Of a stretch of 64,000 nucleotides of DNA, positions 48,945-59,532 are shown in pieces. The stretch comes from Yersinia alsatica. GTDB taxonomy: Bacteria; Pseudomonadota; Gammaproteobacteria; Enterobacterales; Enterobacteriaceae. Where the stretch lies: NCBI RefSeq assembly GCF_902170305.1, contig NZ_CABHWW010000026.1, forward strand, positions 372,001 through 436,000. Direction: 5' to 3'. The notes under the pieces are model-generated. The model saw nothing but the letters and a program-made list of their open reading frames with translations. It was not told the origin of the DNA and did no database searches. Numbering within the stretch: position 1 is the stretch's first letter; the number at the start of each line of letters is the position of its first letter. Made by a program: the position numbers and the translations under genes.

Positions 48945-49127
48945 ATGGACCACCGTTTACTCGAAATCGTTGCCTGCCCGGTCTGCAACGGCAAGTTGTA
49001 CTTCAATAAAGAAAACCTTGAGCTGGTATGTAAAGCTGACAATCTGGCTTACCCGGTGCGTGACGGCATTCCGGTATTGTTGGAGAACGAAGCCCGCCCA
49101 CTGTCAATTGATGAGAAGCACGCATGA
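48945..49127 (+). CDS. ycaR: Trm112-family small zinc-ribbon protein YcaR
   Basis: 60 residues ([20 protein letters not shown]), the UPF0434/Trm112-like fold. One Cys pair CPVC is present, then a lone Cys in [23 protein letters not shown] 48945 has GGAGG 5 bases upstream; the open frame from 48888 is longer without homology. The stop overlaps the kdsB start (ATGA), so it is coupled to KDO activation, as in E. coli. Molecular role unknown. Confidence 0.93.
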   Translation: MDHRLLEIVACPVCNGKLYFNKENLELVCKADNLAYPVRDGIPVLLENEARPLSIDEKHA

Positions 49128-49876
49128 GTTTCATTGCTATAATTCCCGCCCGCTATGCATCAACCCGTCTACCCGGTAAGCCACTGGCTGATATTGCTGG
49201 CAAACCTATGGTTGTTCATGTGATGGAGCAAGCGCTGGCGTCAGGTGCCTCTCGGGTGATTGTGGCAACAGACCATCCAGAAGTGGTGAAAGCTGTTGAA
49301 GCAGCAGGGGGCGAGGTGTGCCTGACTCGAGCTGATCATCAGTCTGGTACCGAGCGCTTAGCTGAAGTTATCGAGCGTTATAATTTTGCTGATGATGACA
49401 TTATCGTCAATGTACAGGGCGATGAGCCACTGATACCGCCGGTGATTATTCGCCAGGTTGCTGATAATTTGGCCGCCTCTAGCGCGGGTATGGCAACACT
49501 AGCTGTACCGATTGCAAGCAGCGAAGAAGCGTTTAATCCAAACGCGGTGAAAGTTGTTATGGATGCTCAGGGTTATGCGCTCTATTTTTCCCGTGCGGCA
49601 ATCCCATGGGAGAGAGAGCGTTTTGCTCAATCCAAAGACACCATTGGTGACTGTTTCTTACGTCATATTGGTATCTATGCTTATCGCGCCGGTTTTATTC
49701 GCCGCTATGTTAATTGGGCACCCAGCAAACTGGAACAAATCGAATTATTAGAGCAACTTCGCGTGCTGTGGTACGGCGAGAAAATCCATGTTGCCGTGGC
49801 AAAAGCTGTGCCGGCGGTTGGGGTGGATACTCAAGAAGATTTGGACCGAGTTCGGGCGATTATGCTCAATCAGTAA
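49124..49876 (+). CDS. kdsB: 3-deoxy-manno-octulosonate cytidylyltransferase
   Basis: Makes CMP-KDO for the inner core of lipopolysaccharide. 250 residues. Nucleotide-binding motif [16 protein letters not shown] at the N-terminus, then [11 protein letters not shown] and [12 protein letters not shown]. Coupled to ycaR by ATGA; terminator at 49900. Confidence 0.97.
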   Translation: MSFIAIIPARYASTRLPGKPLADIAGKPMVVHVMEQALASGASRVIVATDHPEVVKAVEAAGGEVCLTRADHQSGTERLAEVIERYNFADDDIIVNVQGDEPLIPPVIIRQVADNLAASSAGMATLAVPIASSEEAFNPNAVKVVMDAQGYALYFSRAAIPWERERFAQSKDTIGDCFLRHIGIYAYRAGFIRRYVNWAPSKLEQIELLEQLRVLWYGEKIHVAVAKAVPAVGVDTQEDLDRVRAIMLNQ

Positions 49877-49899
49877 TGCAATAATCATCGTTAGAACTC

Positions 49900-49936
49900 C
49901 AACGGCAGGCTCATTAGATCCTGCCGTTGCTATTTT
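49900..49936 (+). terminator. Terminator of ycaR-kdsB
   Basis: A perfect 10-bp stem CAACGGCAGG / CCTGCCGTTG with a 10-base loop, followed by CTATTTT, 24 bases after kdsB. Confidence 0.8.
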
Positions 49937-50049
49937 ATAGCCGATGGTTTGATTTTTATTATGGATGTTATTTGATCTGGGTTCTGGAAATATCCAGCCC
50001 ACCATCTCATTATGAAGAATCCCTATAGTCAGATAATCGGAAGAGCCTT

Positions 50050-50943
50050 ATGGAACAGCTGAAAGCTGAGTTGAGTGTCGTGCTTGGGGAGTCTATTACC
50101 CGCCTTGAACGTATCAGCGAGCAGCCCTATGCCCATCTGTATGCAATGTATAATCAGCAGGGGCAGGCCATCCCATTGTTGGCGAAAAGTTATGTTTGTC
50201 AGGGGATTGCGCAGCAAGAGGCATATAAACTGTCAATGTTGTCGCGTGAGGGCGATATCCGCCTGCCGACAGTGTATGGCTTAGTCATGACCCACCAATC
50301 CCCGTATAAAGAAATTCTGCTGATGGAGCGTTTACGTGGGGTTTCAGTGGAAGCACCAACCCGCACCGGCGAACGCTGGGATGCTCTGATGGATCAGATA
50401 GTTGAAGGTGTATTAGCCTGGCACCGCATTGATAGCCATGGTTGTGTGGGTAACGTTGATAGCACACAGGAAAATAATTGGTTCAGTTGGTATCAGCAAC
50501 GCGTCGAAGTATTGTGGGCCACACTATCTAATATGAATTCACCGGTCATGACCTTGGAAGACCGCGCGGTACTTTATCGTGCTCGGGCCTCCTTAAGTGC
50601 ACTTTTCGCCGGTTTTGACGACAGTTCAGTGCTGGTGCACGGCAATCTCACCTTACGCAGTATGCTGAAAGATGCGCGCAGCGATCAGTTATTAGCGATG
50701 CTGAATCCCGGCCCGATATTATGGGCGCCACGCGAGTATGATTTATTCCGACTCAGTGAAGAGGGAATGCCGAGCCAACTATTTTATCGTTATCTCAATA
50801 AAGCACCGGTTTCTGAATCCTTTGTTGCCCGTCGTTGGCTCTATACCCTGTGGGAATTGGTATCTCGCTTTATTCATACCGGCAATTTAGACCGTGCCTT
50901 ATTTGATAATGCAGCCCGGCAACTTTTACCTTGGTTAGATTAA
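50050..50943 (+). CDS. ycbJ: Aminoglycoside-phosphotransferase-fold protein YcbJ
   Basis: 297 residues with a kinase-like (APH) layout: ILLMERLRGVSVEAPTRTGERW, then VLAWHRIDSHGCVGNVDSTQENNW and SVLVHGNLTLRSML, where the usual HGD catalytic motif is replaced by HGN. That change, also seen in E. coli YcbJ, makes phosphotransfer activity doubtful. Function unknown. It stands between kdsB and elyC, as in E. coli. Confidence 0.9.
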   Translation: MEQLKAELSVVLGESITRLERISEQPYAHLYAMYNQQGQAIPLLAKSYVCQGIAQQEAYKLSMLSREGDIRLPTVYGLVMTHQSPYKEILLMERLRGVSVEAPTRTGERWDALMDQIVEGVLAWHRIDSHGCVGNVDSTQENNWFSWYQQRVEVLWATLSNMNSPVMTLEDRAVLYRARASLSALFAGFDDSSVLVHGNLTLRSMLKDARSDQLLAMLNPGPILWAPREYDLFRLSEEGMPSQLFYRYLNKAPVSESFVARRWLYTLWELVSRFIHTGNLDRALFDNAARQLLPWLD

Positions 50944-50960
50944 ATATCCCATTATCTCTT

Positions 50961-51731
50961 TCAATTTTCTGGCGGGTTATTTTCAGTTAATTTCTGCCAG
51001 ATTAGCCCCAATGTTTCATACCAGGCCCGCTCGGAATGGCCAAGATATACGGCGGCCGGAATGCTGCGCTCCCAGCTATGCAGTGGGGTGGTAATAGCTA
51101 ACTGATTGGCCGGCGCCGGGATGGGATGCAACCCTTTGGCGGCAAAGAATTTCATCGCCCGTGGCAAATGGCTGGCGGAAGTCACCAACAAAAACGGCTT
51201 ATCACCGACCAAACCCGCCACTGCGGCGGCTTCTTCCACCGTATCTTTGGGCTGCTCTAACGCAATAATATTCTCGGCGGGGACACCTAAACTTTCAGCA
51301 ACCTGTGCAGCGGTTCTTGCGCTGCTTTGACTGTTGGGGCCAGCGCCGCCAGTAAACACCATTTTTGCATTGGGATGAGCACGATATAGCCGGATACCTT
51401 CGGTAACGCGCGGCAAACTATTTGCGAATAAATTCGCACTTGGCGCCCAATTCGGATTAAACGTGTAGCCGCCGCCAAGGACAACAATGTAATCTACCGG
51501 GTCGTTTCCCTGATAAGTCGCGTACTGTTTTTCCAGCGGTAATAGCAGGCGATCCGCGACAGGTTGCAGGCTAATAAGCAATAATATCAGCCAACTTAAT
51601 GCAAAAAGCGTTTTGCCACTTTTCTGCCAGCGAGTAAACCACAATAAGATGAGTGCCAGTCCCATAAGGATTAGCACCAAAGGCAGTGGCATTAATAAGC
51701 CACCGACAAACTTTTTTAGGGTGAAAAGCAT
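50961..51731 (-). CDS. elyC: Envelope biogenesis factor ElyC (DUF218)
   Basis: Inner-membrane protein needed for peptidoglycan synthesis at low temperature in E. coli. 256 residues from ATG 51731 (MLFTLKKFVGG); four further codons to 51743 are open but not conserved. Two N-terminal transmembrane helices, then the DUF218 domain with VDYIVVLGGGYTFNP, MVFTGGAGPNSQS, DTVEEAAAVAGLV and LLVTSASHLPRAMKFF. It converges on ycbJ, with a 17-base gap between their stop codons. Confidence 0.93.
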   Translation of the reverse strand: MLFTLKKFVGGLLMPLPLVLILMGLALILLWFTRWQKSGKTLFALSWLILLLISLQPVADRLLLPLEKQYATYQGNDPVDYIVVLGGGYTFNPNWAPSANLFANSLPRVTEGIRLYRAHPNAKMVFTGGAGPNSQSSARTAAQVAESLGVPAENIIALEQPKDTVEEAAAVAGLVGDKPFLLVTSASHLPRAMKFFAAKGLHPIPAPANQLAITTPLHSWERSIPAAVYLGHSERAWYETLGLIWQKLTENNPPEN

Positions 51732-51921
51732 AAAAACAGGCACCTTTTGGCTGAAAAATCGGCATTTGGTGATGATTATGGGTCAAGAAGATTTATTCTA
51801 AGTCAGGCTGTGCCAAAATAGCAGGTTGGTAGTCATTCTTTTTGCTGTAGCCATTGATTTGTACGTCTCTACCAAGGCGGGTAAATCAATAGTTATATTG
51901 ATGATGGTGGAACAGTTATCT

Positions 51922-52707
51922 ATGCAGGATCGCAATTTCGATGATATTGCCGAGAAGTTTTCCCGCAATATCTACGGCACGACGAAAGGCATGATTCGTC
52001 AGGCGGTGGTTTGGCAAGATATCACCGGGCTATTAGCGCAGCTACCGCAACGCCCGCTACGGATTTTAGATGCTGGTGGTGGTGAAGGGCACATGGCTTG
52101 CCAACTGGCAGCATTAGGTCATCAGGTTCTATTATGTGACCTGTCTGCTGAGATGATCCAGCGTGCTAAAGTTGCGGCTGAAGAAAAAGGTGTGAGCCAC
52201 AACATGCAATTTGTACAAAGTGCGGCGCAGGACATCACCCAACATTTAGAACAGCCAGTTGATCTGATATTGTTCCATGCGGTTTTAGAATGGATTGCAG
52301 AGCCTCAACAAGTTCTGCAAATACTTTTTAATGCGCTAAAACCCGGTGGCGCGCTTTCATTGATGTTTTTCAATGCCAATGGGTTGGTGATGCGTAATGC
52401 GGTATTGGGTAACTTTCAGTTGGCAATACCGGGTGTCAAAAGGCGCCGACAGCGCTCGCTGTCACCGCAATATCCTTTAGACCCACCGACGGTATATGGT
52501 TGGCTTGAGCAAATGGGATTAACCATTAGCGGTAAGACGGGAGTGCGGGTGTTTCACGATTACATGAAAAATAAACAGCAACAAGTCGATGAGTTTGCTG
52601 AATTATTGGCGTTGGAACAGCGCTATTGCCGGCAGGAGCCCTTTATCAGCTTGGGGCGCTACGTGCATGTCATGGCGTTTAAGCCGAATCTGAAGGACCC
52701 ATTATGA
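51922..52707 (+). CDS. cmoM: tRNA 5-carboxymethoxyuridine methyltransferase CmoM
   Basis: SAM-dependent enzyme (formerly SmtA) that methylates cmo5U34 to mcmo5U34 in tRNA. 261 residues from ATG 51922, which reproduces the E. coli N-terminus [23 protein letters not shown]; the frame opens at 51826 without homology. The SAM motif is [14 protein letters not shown], followed by [14 protein letters not shown] motif IV ([14 protein letters not shown]). It overlaps mukF by ATGA and so leads the muk operon. Confidence 0.95.
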   Translation: MQDRNFDDIAEKFSRNIYGTTKGMIRQAVVWQDITGLLAQLPQRPLRILDAGGGEGHMACQLAALGHQVLLCDLSAEMIQRAKVAAEEKGVSHNMQFVQSAAQDITQHLEQPVDLILFHAVLEWIAEPQQVLQILFNALKPGGALSLMFFNANGLVMRNAVLGNFQLAIPGVKRRRQRSLSPQYPLDPPTVYGWLEQMGLTISGKTGVRVFHDYMKNKQQQVDEFAELLALEQRYCRQEPFISLGRYVHVMAFKPNLKDPL

Positions 52708-54026
52708 GTGAATTTTCCCAGACAGTACCCGAACTGGTCGCCTGGGCGCGAAAAAATGATTTTTCGATTACTCTGCCAACGGAGCGTCTGGCCTTTCTTA
52801 TGGCTATTGCTACCTTAAACGGTGAGCGGCTGGACGGCGAAATGAGCGAAGGGGAGTTGGTTGATGCATTTCGTCACGTCAGTAAAGGTTTTGAACAGAC
52901 CACCGAAACCGTGGCAGTGCGCGCTAATAATGCCATCAATGACATGGTGCGCCAGCGTTTACTGAACCGCTTTACCAGTGAAATGGCCGACGGTAATGCT
53001 ATTTACCGCCTGACTCCATTGGGTATTGGTATTACAGATTATTATATCCGCCAGCGCGAGTTCTCGACTCTGCGCTTGTCGATGCAGTTGTCGATTGTGG
53101 CGCAAGAGCTGCAACGTGCAGCCGAAGCGGCAGAAGAGGACGGTGATGAATTCCACTGGCACCGAAATGTGTTTGCCCCGCTCAAATATTCAGTAGCTGA
53201 AATCTTTGACAGTATTGATATGACGCAGCGCTTGATGGATGAACAGCAGCATAGCGTGAAGGAAGACATCGCCGCATTGCTGAATCAAGACTGGCGTGCC
53301 GCCATTGCCAGCTGCGAAATGTTGCTGTCAGAAACCTCCGGTACACTGCGAGAATTACAAGATACGCTGGAAGCGGCGGGTGATAAGCTTCAGGCGAATT
53401 TATTGCGAATTCAGGAAGCCACCATCGGCAATGCTGGTCTGGAGCTGGTTGATAAGCTGGTCTTTGATCTGCAAAGCAAACTTGACCGCATTATCAGTTG
53501 GGGTCAGCAGGCCATTGACCTGTGGATTGGTTATGACCGCCATGTACACAAGTTTATCCGTACTGCGATTGATATGGATAAAAACCGGGTATTCGCCCAG
53601 CGTTTGCGCCAATCAGTGCAAAATTATTTTGATAGCCCTTGGGCTCTTACCTACGCCAACGCCGATCGCTTGCTGGATATGCGCGATGAAGAGTTGGCAT
53701 TGCGTAGTGAAGAGGTTACCGGGGAGCTGCCACCGGATCTGGAATTTGAAGAGTTTAATGAGATCCGTGAGCAGCTAGCTGCCATGATTGAGCAGGCATT
53801 GCTGGTTTATCAGCAGCAGAAACTGCCACTTAATCTGGGGGAAGTGATGCGCGATTACCTCGCGCAATATCCGCGTGCTCGTCATTTCGACGTGGCTCGT
53901 ATCCTGGTCGACCAGGCAGTTCGCCTTGGTGTGGCCGAAGCCGATTTCTCAGGGTTACCAGCTGAATGGTTGGCAATCAATGATTACGGAGCCAAGGTGC
54001 AGGCACATGTCATCAACAAATATTGA
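52704..54026 (+). CDS. mukF: Chromosome partition protein MukF (kleisin)
   Basis: Kleisin of the MukBEF SMC complex. 440 residues, as in E. coli. An N-terminal winged-helix dimerisation domain (about 1-110), a central helical region and a C-terminal winged helix ([18 protein letters not shown]) that binds the MukB head. The start overlaps cmoM by ATGA, and the last 20 bases overlap mukE, so the stoichiometry is probably set by coupling. Confidence 0.97.
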   Translation: MSEFSQTVPELVAWARKNDFSITLPTERLAFLMAIATLNGERLDGEMSEGELVDAFRHVSKGFEQTTETVAVRANNAINDMVRQRLLNRFTSEMADGNAIYRLTPLGIGITDYYIRQREFSTLRLSMQLSIVAQELQRAAEAAEEDGDEFHWHRNVFAPLKYSVAEIFDSIDMTQRLMDEQQHSVKEDIAALLNQDWRAAIASCEMLLSETSGTLRELQDTLEAAGDKLQANLLRIQEATIGNAGLELVDKLVFDLQSKLDRIISWGQQAIDLWIGYDRHVHKFIRTAIDMDKNRVFAQRLRQSVQNYFDSPWALTYANADRLLDMRDEELALRSEEVTGELPPDLEFEEFNEIREQLAAMIEQALLVYQQQKLPLNLGEVMRDYLAQYPRARHFDVARILVDQAVRLGVAEADFSGLPAEWLAINDYGAKVQAHVINKY

Positions 54027-54735
54027 AGTAGTAATGCCGGTTAAACTGGCTCAGGCATTGGCCAACTCACTGTTTCCGGCACTCGATAGCCAGCTGCGCG
54101 CTGGCCGTCATATCGGTATTGATGAGCTGGATAATCATGCCTTCCTGATGGATTTTCAGGAATATTTAGAAGAGTTTTATACCCGTTATAACGTGGAATT
54201 AATCCGTGCACCGGAAGGTTTCTTCTATTTACGCCCGCGTTCTACCACCCTTATCCCGCGTTCAGTGTTATCTGAGCTGGATATGATGGTTGGCAAAATT
54301 CTCTGTTATCTCTATCTCAGCCCAGAGCGCTTGGCCCATGAAGGCATTTTTGCGCAGCATGAGCTGTATGAAGAGCTGCTGAGTCTGGCCGATGAGAGCA
54401 AATTGCTGAAATTCGTTAATCAGCGCTCGACCGGTTCAGATTTAGATAAACAGAAATTGCAGGAAAAAGTACGAACGTCACTCAACCGGCTACGTCGCTT
54501 GGGAATGATCTACTTTATGGGCAATGACAGTAGCAAATTCCGTATCACTGAGGCGGTGTTCCGCTTTGGTGCCGATGTGCGTAGTGGCGATGATCCACGC
54601 GAAGCCCAGTTACGCATGATCCGTGATGGTGAAGCCATGGCGGTAGAGAATAGTCTGTCACTCCATGATGAAAGCGAAGAAACCGATATCACCATGGGTA
54701 ATGCAACGGACAGTGCAGAGGATGAACAGGAATGA
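54007..54735 (+). CDS. mukE: Chromosome partition protein MukE (kite)
   Basis: MukE dimers bind MukF and adjust MukB ATPase activity. 242 residues from ATG 54007 ([20 protein letters not shown]), matching E. coli (234, with a similar acidic tail). Two winged helices are seen around [23 protein letters not shown] and [19 protein letters not shown]. Overlaps mukF by 20 bases and mukB by 4. Confidence 0.97.
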   Translation: MSSTNIEVVMPVKLAQALANSLFPALDSQLRAGRHIGIDELDNHAFLMDFQEYLEEFYTRYNVELIRAPEGFFYLRPRSTTLIPRSVLSELDMMVGKILCYLYLSPERLAHEGIFAQHELYEELLSLADESKLLKFVNQRSTGSDLDKQKLQEKVRTSLNRLRRLGMIYFMGNDSSKFRITEAVFRFGADVRSGDDPREAQLRMIRDGEAMAVENSLSLHDESEETDITMGNATDSAEDEQE

Positions 54736-57700
54736 TTGAACGCGGTAAGTTTCGCTCACTGACCTTGGTTAACTGGAATGGTTTCTTTGCCCGGACATTC
54801 GATCTTGATGAGCTGGTCACCACATTATCCGGTGGCAATGGTTCAGGGAAATCCACCACCATGGCGGCTTTCGTTACCGCACTGATCCCCGACCTGACGC
54901 TGCTGCATTTTCGTAACACCACCGAAGCTGGGGCGACCAGTGGTTCCCGTGATAAAGGTTTGCACGGTAAATTGCGCGCCGGGGTGTGTTATTCCACCTT
55001 AGATGTGGTCAACTCTCGCCATCAGCGAGTGGTGGTTGGGGTCCGTCTGCAACAAGTTGCCGGGCGTGACCGCAAAGTGGATATCAAGCCTTTTACTATC
55101 CAAGGATTGCCAACCGCCATTCAACCGACCGAAATTCTCACTGAAGTGGTCGGTGAACGTCAGGCGCGGGTGTTGTCATTGCAAGAGTTGAAAGAGCGCG
55201 TCGAAGCAATGGAGGGGGTGCAGTTTAAACAATTTAACTCCATCACTGATTACCACGCCTTGATGTTCGATTTGGGAGTGATTCCGAAGCGTTTGCGCTC
55301 TTCGGCCGACCGCAGCAAATTCTATCGTTTGATTGAAGCCTCTCTGTACGGTGGTATCTCCAGCGCCATTACCCGTTCCCTGCGCGACTATTTATTGCCA
55401 GAAAACAGCGGGGTACGAAAAGCCTTCCAGGATATGGAGTCGGCGTTGCGTGAAAACCGCATGACTTTGGAGGCGATTCGCGTTACTCAGTCTGACCGCG
55501 ACCTATTTAAGCATCTGATCTCAGAAGCGACTTCATATGTTGCTGCTGACTATATGCGCCATGCCAATGAGCGGCGTATTCACCTTGATGGCGCGTTAGT
55601 ATTGCGCCGCGATTTGCTGGCGAGCCGCAAGCAACTGGTGACCGAGCAGTATCGGCATGTTGAAATGTCGCGCGAATTGGCAGAGCAAAGTGGGGCAGAA
55701 TCTGATCTCGAGACTGACTACCAAGCGGCCAGCGACCATCTGAGTTTGGTGCAGACAGCCATGCGTCAGCAGGAAAAAATCGAGCGCTATCAGAGTGATC
55801 TGGAAGAGCTGACTTACCGGCTGGAAGAGCAAAACGAAGTTGTTGCCGAGTCAAGCGAGCAGCAAGCTGATAATGAAGCGCGAGCTGAAGCCGCAGAGCT
55901 GGAAGTGGACGAACTGAAAAGTCAGTTGGCCGATTATCAGCAAGCGCTGGATGTGCAGCAGACGCGAGCTATTCAATATCAACAAGCATTACAGGCTCTG
56001 GAACGTGCGCGTGCCTTGTGCCAGTTACCAGAATTAACAGCTGATAATGCTGACGAGTGGCTGGAAACTTTCCAGGCCAAAGAGCAAGAAGCCACCGAGT
56101 CTTTATTGCAGCTTGAACAAAAACTGAGTGTTGCCGATGCGGCGCACAGCCAATTTGAGCAAGCTTATCAGCTGGTGGTGGCGATTGCCGGTCAAGTCAG
56201 CCGCAGTGAAGCTTGGCAGACCGCGCGTGAATTATTACGTGACTGGCCGTCTCAGCAACATTTGGCTGAGCGCGTTCAGCCCTTGCGCATGCGTTTGTCC
56301 GAATTGGAACAGCGCTTGCGTGCCCAGCAAGATGCCGAGCGTTTATTACAGGAGTTCTGCAAACGTCAGGGGCAGGAGTATCAGCCGGAAGAGCTGGAAG
56401 AGTTGCAGCGCGAGCTGGAATCGCAGGTTGAAGAGCTGTCTCTCAGTGTCAGTGATGCCGGGGAGCGGCGCATGGAAATGCGTCAGGAACTGGAGCAACT
56501 GAAGCAGAAAATTCAGCAACTGACTGCGCGAGCTCCGGTTTGGCTGGCGGCACAAGATGCACTGAGCCAACTCAGTGAGCAAAGTGGCGAAGCACTGGAA
56601 GATAGCCGTCAGGTTACTGAGCACATGCAGCAGTTGCTGGAGCGTGAGCGCGAAACCACGGTCGAGCGCGATGAAGTGGCAGCGACTAAACGCGCCATTG
56701 ATGCCCAAATCGAGCGGCTGAGCCAGCCTAGTGGTGCTGAAGATGCGCGGATGATTGCGCTGGCTGAACGTTTTGGCGGCGTGCTGTTATCCGAGATTTA
56801 TGACGATGTAACCATCGACGATGCGCCATATTTCTCTGCATTATATGGCCCATCGCGCCACGGTATCGTGGTGCCAGACTTGTCATTGGTGCGTGACCAA
56901 TTGCAGGGGCTGGAAGATTGTCCGGAAGATCTCTATCTCATCGAGGGGGACCCGCAGTCATTTGATGACAGCGTATTTGCCGTCGAAGAGCATGAAAAAG
57001 CGGTAGTGGTGAAAATTGCCGATCGCCAATGGCGTTATTCTCGCTACCCGGAAGTGCCACTGTTTGGCCGTGCCGCCCGTGAAAACCGGCTGGAATCACT
57101 GTATCAAGAGCGCGATAGCTTGGCAGAACGCTATGCGACGTTGTCTTTTGATGTGCAAAAAACGCAGCGCCTGCATCAAGCATTCAGCCGCTTTATCGGC
57201 TCTCATCTGGCTGTGGCATTTGATTCTGATCCCGAAGCTGAAATTCGCCTGCTGAATACTCGCCGTGGTGAAATTGAGCGCGCCCTGAGTGCACATGAAG
57301 ATCAAAATCAGCAACAGCGTCAGCAATTTGAACAGGCCAAAGAGGGTATTTCAGCCCTTAATCGCCTGATTCCGCTGGTTTCATTGTTACTTGATGATAC
57401 GTTGACTGACCGGGTAGAAGAGATAACTGAGGAGCTGGCAGAAGCACAGGAAGCCGCACGTCATATACAAAAACACGGCGCTTCACTGACCAAACTCGAG
57501 CCGCTGTTAGCGGTGCTGCAAAGTGATCCACAACAGCACGAACAGCTGCAAGAAAACTACCTACTGGCACAAAACAGCCAGCGTCAGGCGAAGCAGCAAG
57601 CTTTCGCATTGACTGAAGTGGTGCAGCGCCGTGCACACTTTAGCTATACCGACTCAGCAGGCATGCTGACTGAAAATTCAGACCTCAACGATAAGTTGCG

Positions 57701-59189
57701 CCAGCGCTTAGAGCAGGCCGAAGCCGAGCGTACCCGCGCCCGCGAACAGCTGCGTCAGTATCAGGCCCAATTTACGCAATACAATCAGGTGCTGGCATCA
57801 TTAAAAAGTTCTTATGATGCCAAACGTGACATGCTCAAAGAGTTGAGTCAGGAGCTGGTGGATATTGGTGTTCAGGCAGATCCTGATGCTGAAGCCCGCG
57901 CCCGTACTCGCCGTGATGAACTGCATGCCGCATTGAGTGCCAATCGCTCACGCCGTAATCAGTTAGAAAAGCAGCTGACTTTCTGCGAAGCCGAAATGGA
58001 CAGCTTGCAGAAGAAACTGCGCAAGCTGGAGCGGGATTATCATCAGATTCGCGAGCAAGTGGTTAATGCTAAAGCGGGCTGGTGTGCAGTGATGCGCATG
58101 GTGAAGGATAATGGTGTTGAGCGCCGCTTACATCGTCGGGAACTGGCCTATATGGATGGCGACGAACTGCGTTCAATGTCGGATAAGGCGCTCGGGGCGC
58201 TGCGTTTGGCGGTAGCCGATAATGAACATCTGCGTGATGTGCTGCGGTTATCAGAAGATCCAAAGCGACCTGAACGCAAAATTCAGTTCTATATTGCGGT
58301 GTACCAGCATCTGCGTGAACGTATTCGTCAGGATATTATCCGTACTGATGACCCAGTGGAAGCCATTGAACAAATGGAGATTGAGCTGGGCCGTCTGACC
58401 GAAGAACTGACGGCCCGTGAACAGAAACTGGCGATCAGTTCAAAAAGCGTGTCGAATATCATCCGCAAAACCATTCAGCGCGAACAGAATCGTATTCGGA
58501 TGCTGAATCAGGGTCTGCAAGCGGTGTCATTCGGTCAGGTGAAGAGTGTGCGGCTGAATGTGAATGTGCGTGAAGCCCATGCAACCTTGCTTGATGTGCT
58601 ATCTGAGCAGCAAGAGCAGCATCAGGACCTGTTCAACAGTAATCGCCTGACCTTCTCTGAAGCACTGGCAAAACTCTATCAGCGCCTGAACCCACAAATG
58701 GATATGGGGCAGCGTTTGCCGCAAACCATTGGTGAAGAGTTACTGGATTATCGTAACTATCTGGAACTGGAAGTTGAGGTTTACCGCGGTGCGGATGGTT
58801 GGTTACGGGCAGAGAGTGGGGCATTATCAACCGGTGAGGCTATCGGTACCGGGATGTCTATTCTGGTGATGGTTGTTCAGAGTTGGGAAGAAGAATCTCG
58901 TCGTTTACGTGGCAAAGATATTTCGCCATGCCGTTTACTGTTCTTGGATGAGGCCGCGCGTCTGGATGCAAAATCCATCGCGACATTATTCGAACTGTGC
59001 GAGCGACTAGAAATGCAGTTAATTATTGCTGCACCAGAAAATATTAGTCCAGAAAAAGGGACAACCTATAAACTGGTACGAAAAGTCTTCCAAAATCATG
59101 AACATGTACATGTGGTTGGTTTGCGCGGTTTTGCGAATGAAATTCCAACACTGCCCTCAAAACCTGTTGAACAGCAGCAACCCGGTTAA
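54732..59189 (+). CDS. mukB: Chromosome partition protein MukB (SMC-like ATPase)
   Basis: SMC subunit of MukBEF that compacts and segregates the chromosome, also binding topoisomerase IV. 1485 residues, the expected length. Walker A GGNGSGKS is at residues 34-41. Long Gln/Glu/Leu-rich coiled coils flank a hinge at about 660-780 ([21 protein letters not shown] onwards). The C-terminal head has the signature [14 protein letters not shown] and Walker [13 protein letters not shown]. It closes the cmoM-mukFEB operon. Terminator at 59231. Confidence 0.98.
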   Translation: MIERGKFRSLTLVNWNGFFARTFDLDELVTTLSGGNGSGKSTTMAAFVTALIPDLTLLHFRNTTEAGATSGSRDKGLHGKLRAGVCYSTLDVVNSRHQRVVVGVRLQQVAGRDRKVDIKPFTIQGLPTAIQPTEILTEVVGERQARVLSLQELKERVEAMEGVQFKQFNSITDYHALMFDLGVIPKRLRSSADRSKFYRLIEASLYGGISSAITRSLRDYLLPENSGVRKAFQDMESALRENRMTLEAIRVTQSDRDLFKHLISEATSYVAADYMRHANERRIHLDGALVLRRDLLASRKQLVTEQYRHVEMSRELAEQSGAESDLETDYQAASDHLSLVQTAMRQQEKIERYQSDLEELTYRLEEQNEVVAESSEQQADNEARAEAAELEVDELKSQLADYQQALDVQQTRAIQYQQALQALERARALCQLPELTADNADEWLETFQAKEQEATESLLQLEQKLSVADAAHSQFEQAYQLVVAIAGQVSRSEAWQTARELLRDWPSQQHLAERVQPLRMRLSELEQRLRAQQDAERLLQEFCKRQGQEYQPEELEELQRELESQVEELSLSVSDAGERRMEMRQELEQLKQKIQQLTARAPVWLAAQDALSQLSEQSGEALEDSRQVTEHMQQLLERERETTVERDEVAATKRAIDAQIERLSQPSGAEDARMIALAERFGGVLLSEIYDDVTIDDAPYFSALYGPSRHGIVVPDLSLVRDQLQGLEDCPEDLYLIEGDPQSFDDSVFAVEEHEKAVVVKIADRQWRYSRYPEVPLFGRAARENRLESLYQERDSLAERYATLSFDVQKTQRLHQAFSRFIGSHLAVAFDSDPEAEIRLLNTRRGEIERALSAHEDQNQQQRQQFEQAKEGISALNRLIPLVSLLLDDTLTDRVEEITEELAEAQEAARHIQKHGASLTKLEPLLAVLQSDPQQHEQLQENYLLAQNSQRQAKQQAFALTEVVQRRAHFSYTDSAGMLTENSDLNDKLRQRLEQAEAERTRAREQLRQYQAQFTQYNQVLASLKSSYDAKRDMLKELSQELVDIGVQADPDAEARARTRRDELHAALSANRSRRNQLEKQLTFCEAEMDSLQKKLRKLERDYHQIREQVVNAKAGWCAVMRMVKDNGVERRLHRRELAYMDGDELRSMSDKALGALRLAVADNEHLRDVLRLSEDPKRPERKIQFYIAVYQHLRERIRQDIIRTDDPVEAIEQMEIELGRLTEELTAREQKLAISSKSVSNIIRKTIQREQNRIRMLNQGLQAVSFGQVKSVRLNVNVREAHATLLDVLSEQQEQHQDLFNSNRLTFSEALAKLYQRLNPQMDMGQRLPQTIGEELLDYRNYLELEVEVYRGADGWLRAESGALSTGEAIGTGMSILVMVVQSWEEESRRLRGKDISPCRLLFLDEAARLDAKSIATLFELCERLEMQLIIAAPENISPEKGTTYKLVRKVFQNHEHVHVVGLRGFANEIPTLPSKPVEQQQPG

Positions 59190-59230
59190 TTATCGTTCAG
59201 CAAAAAGGTGAATAATAATTAATTCCATTT

Positions 59231-59260
59231 AATGGCCGCCTAGCGGCCATTTTTATTTTT
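59231..59260 (+). terminator. Terminator of the muk operon
   Basis: The stem AATGGCCGC-cta-GCGGCCATT continues into TTTATTTTTT. The rest of the gap to 59532 holds no gene and presumably carries the ldtD promoter. Confidence 0.9.
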
Positions 59261-59532
59261 TGCTACAGCTGAGGGTTATATTTTATAACCAGAGAAAATC
59301 TGTTAGCGTAACGTAAATGGCTAAATTTTTAATATTGGCCGCCCAGTAGGATTTCTGTTTGTATAATAATGTTAATACCCAAAGATAGTGGTATTGCAGT
59401 TGATGAACAAACAATGCTGAGCGGGTTCCCGTCAGTCATTCGGGTGAGAAAGCCGCTAGCATGCTGCGACTTCAGGGAAGAAAGGTAACGACAGACTATG
59501 ACGTATTTAGACAAGCATACCGGGGGCATAGA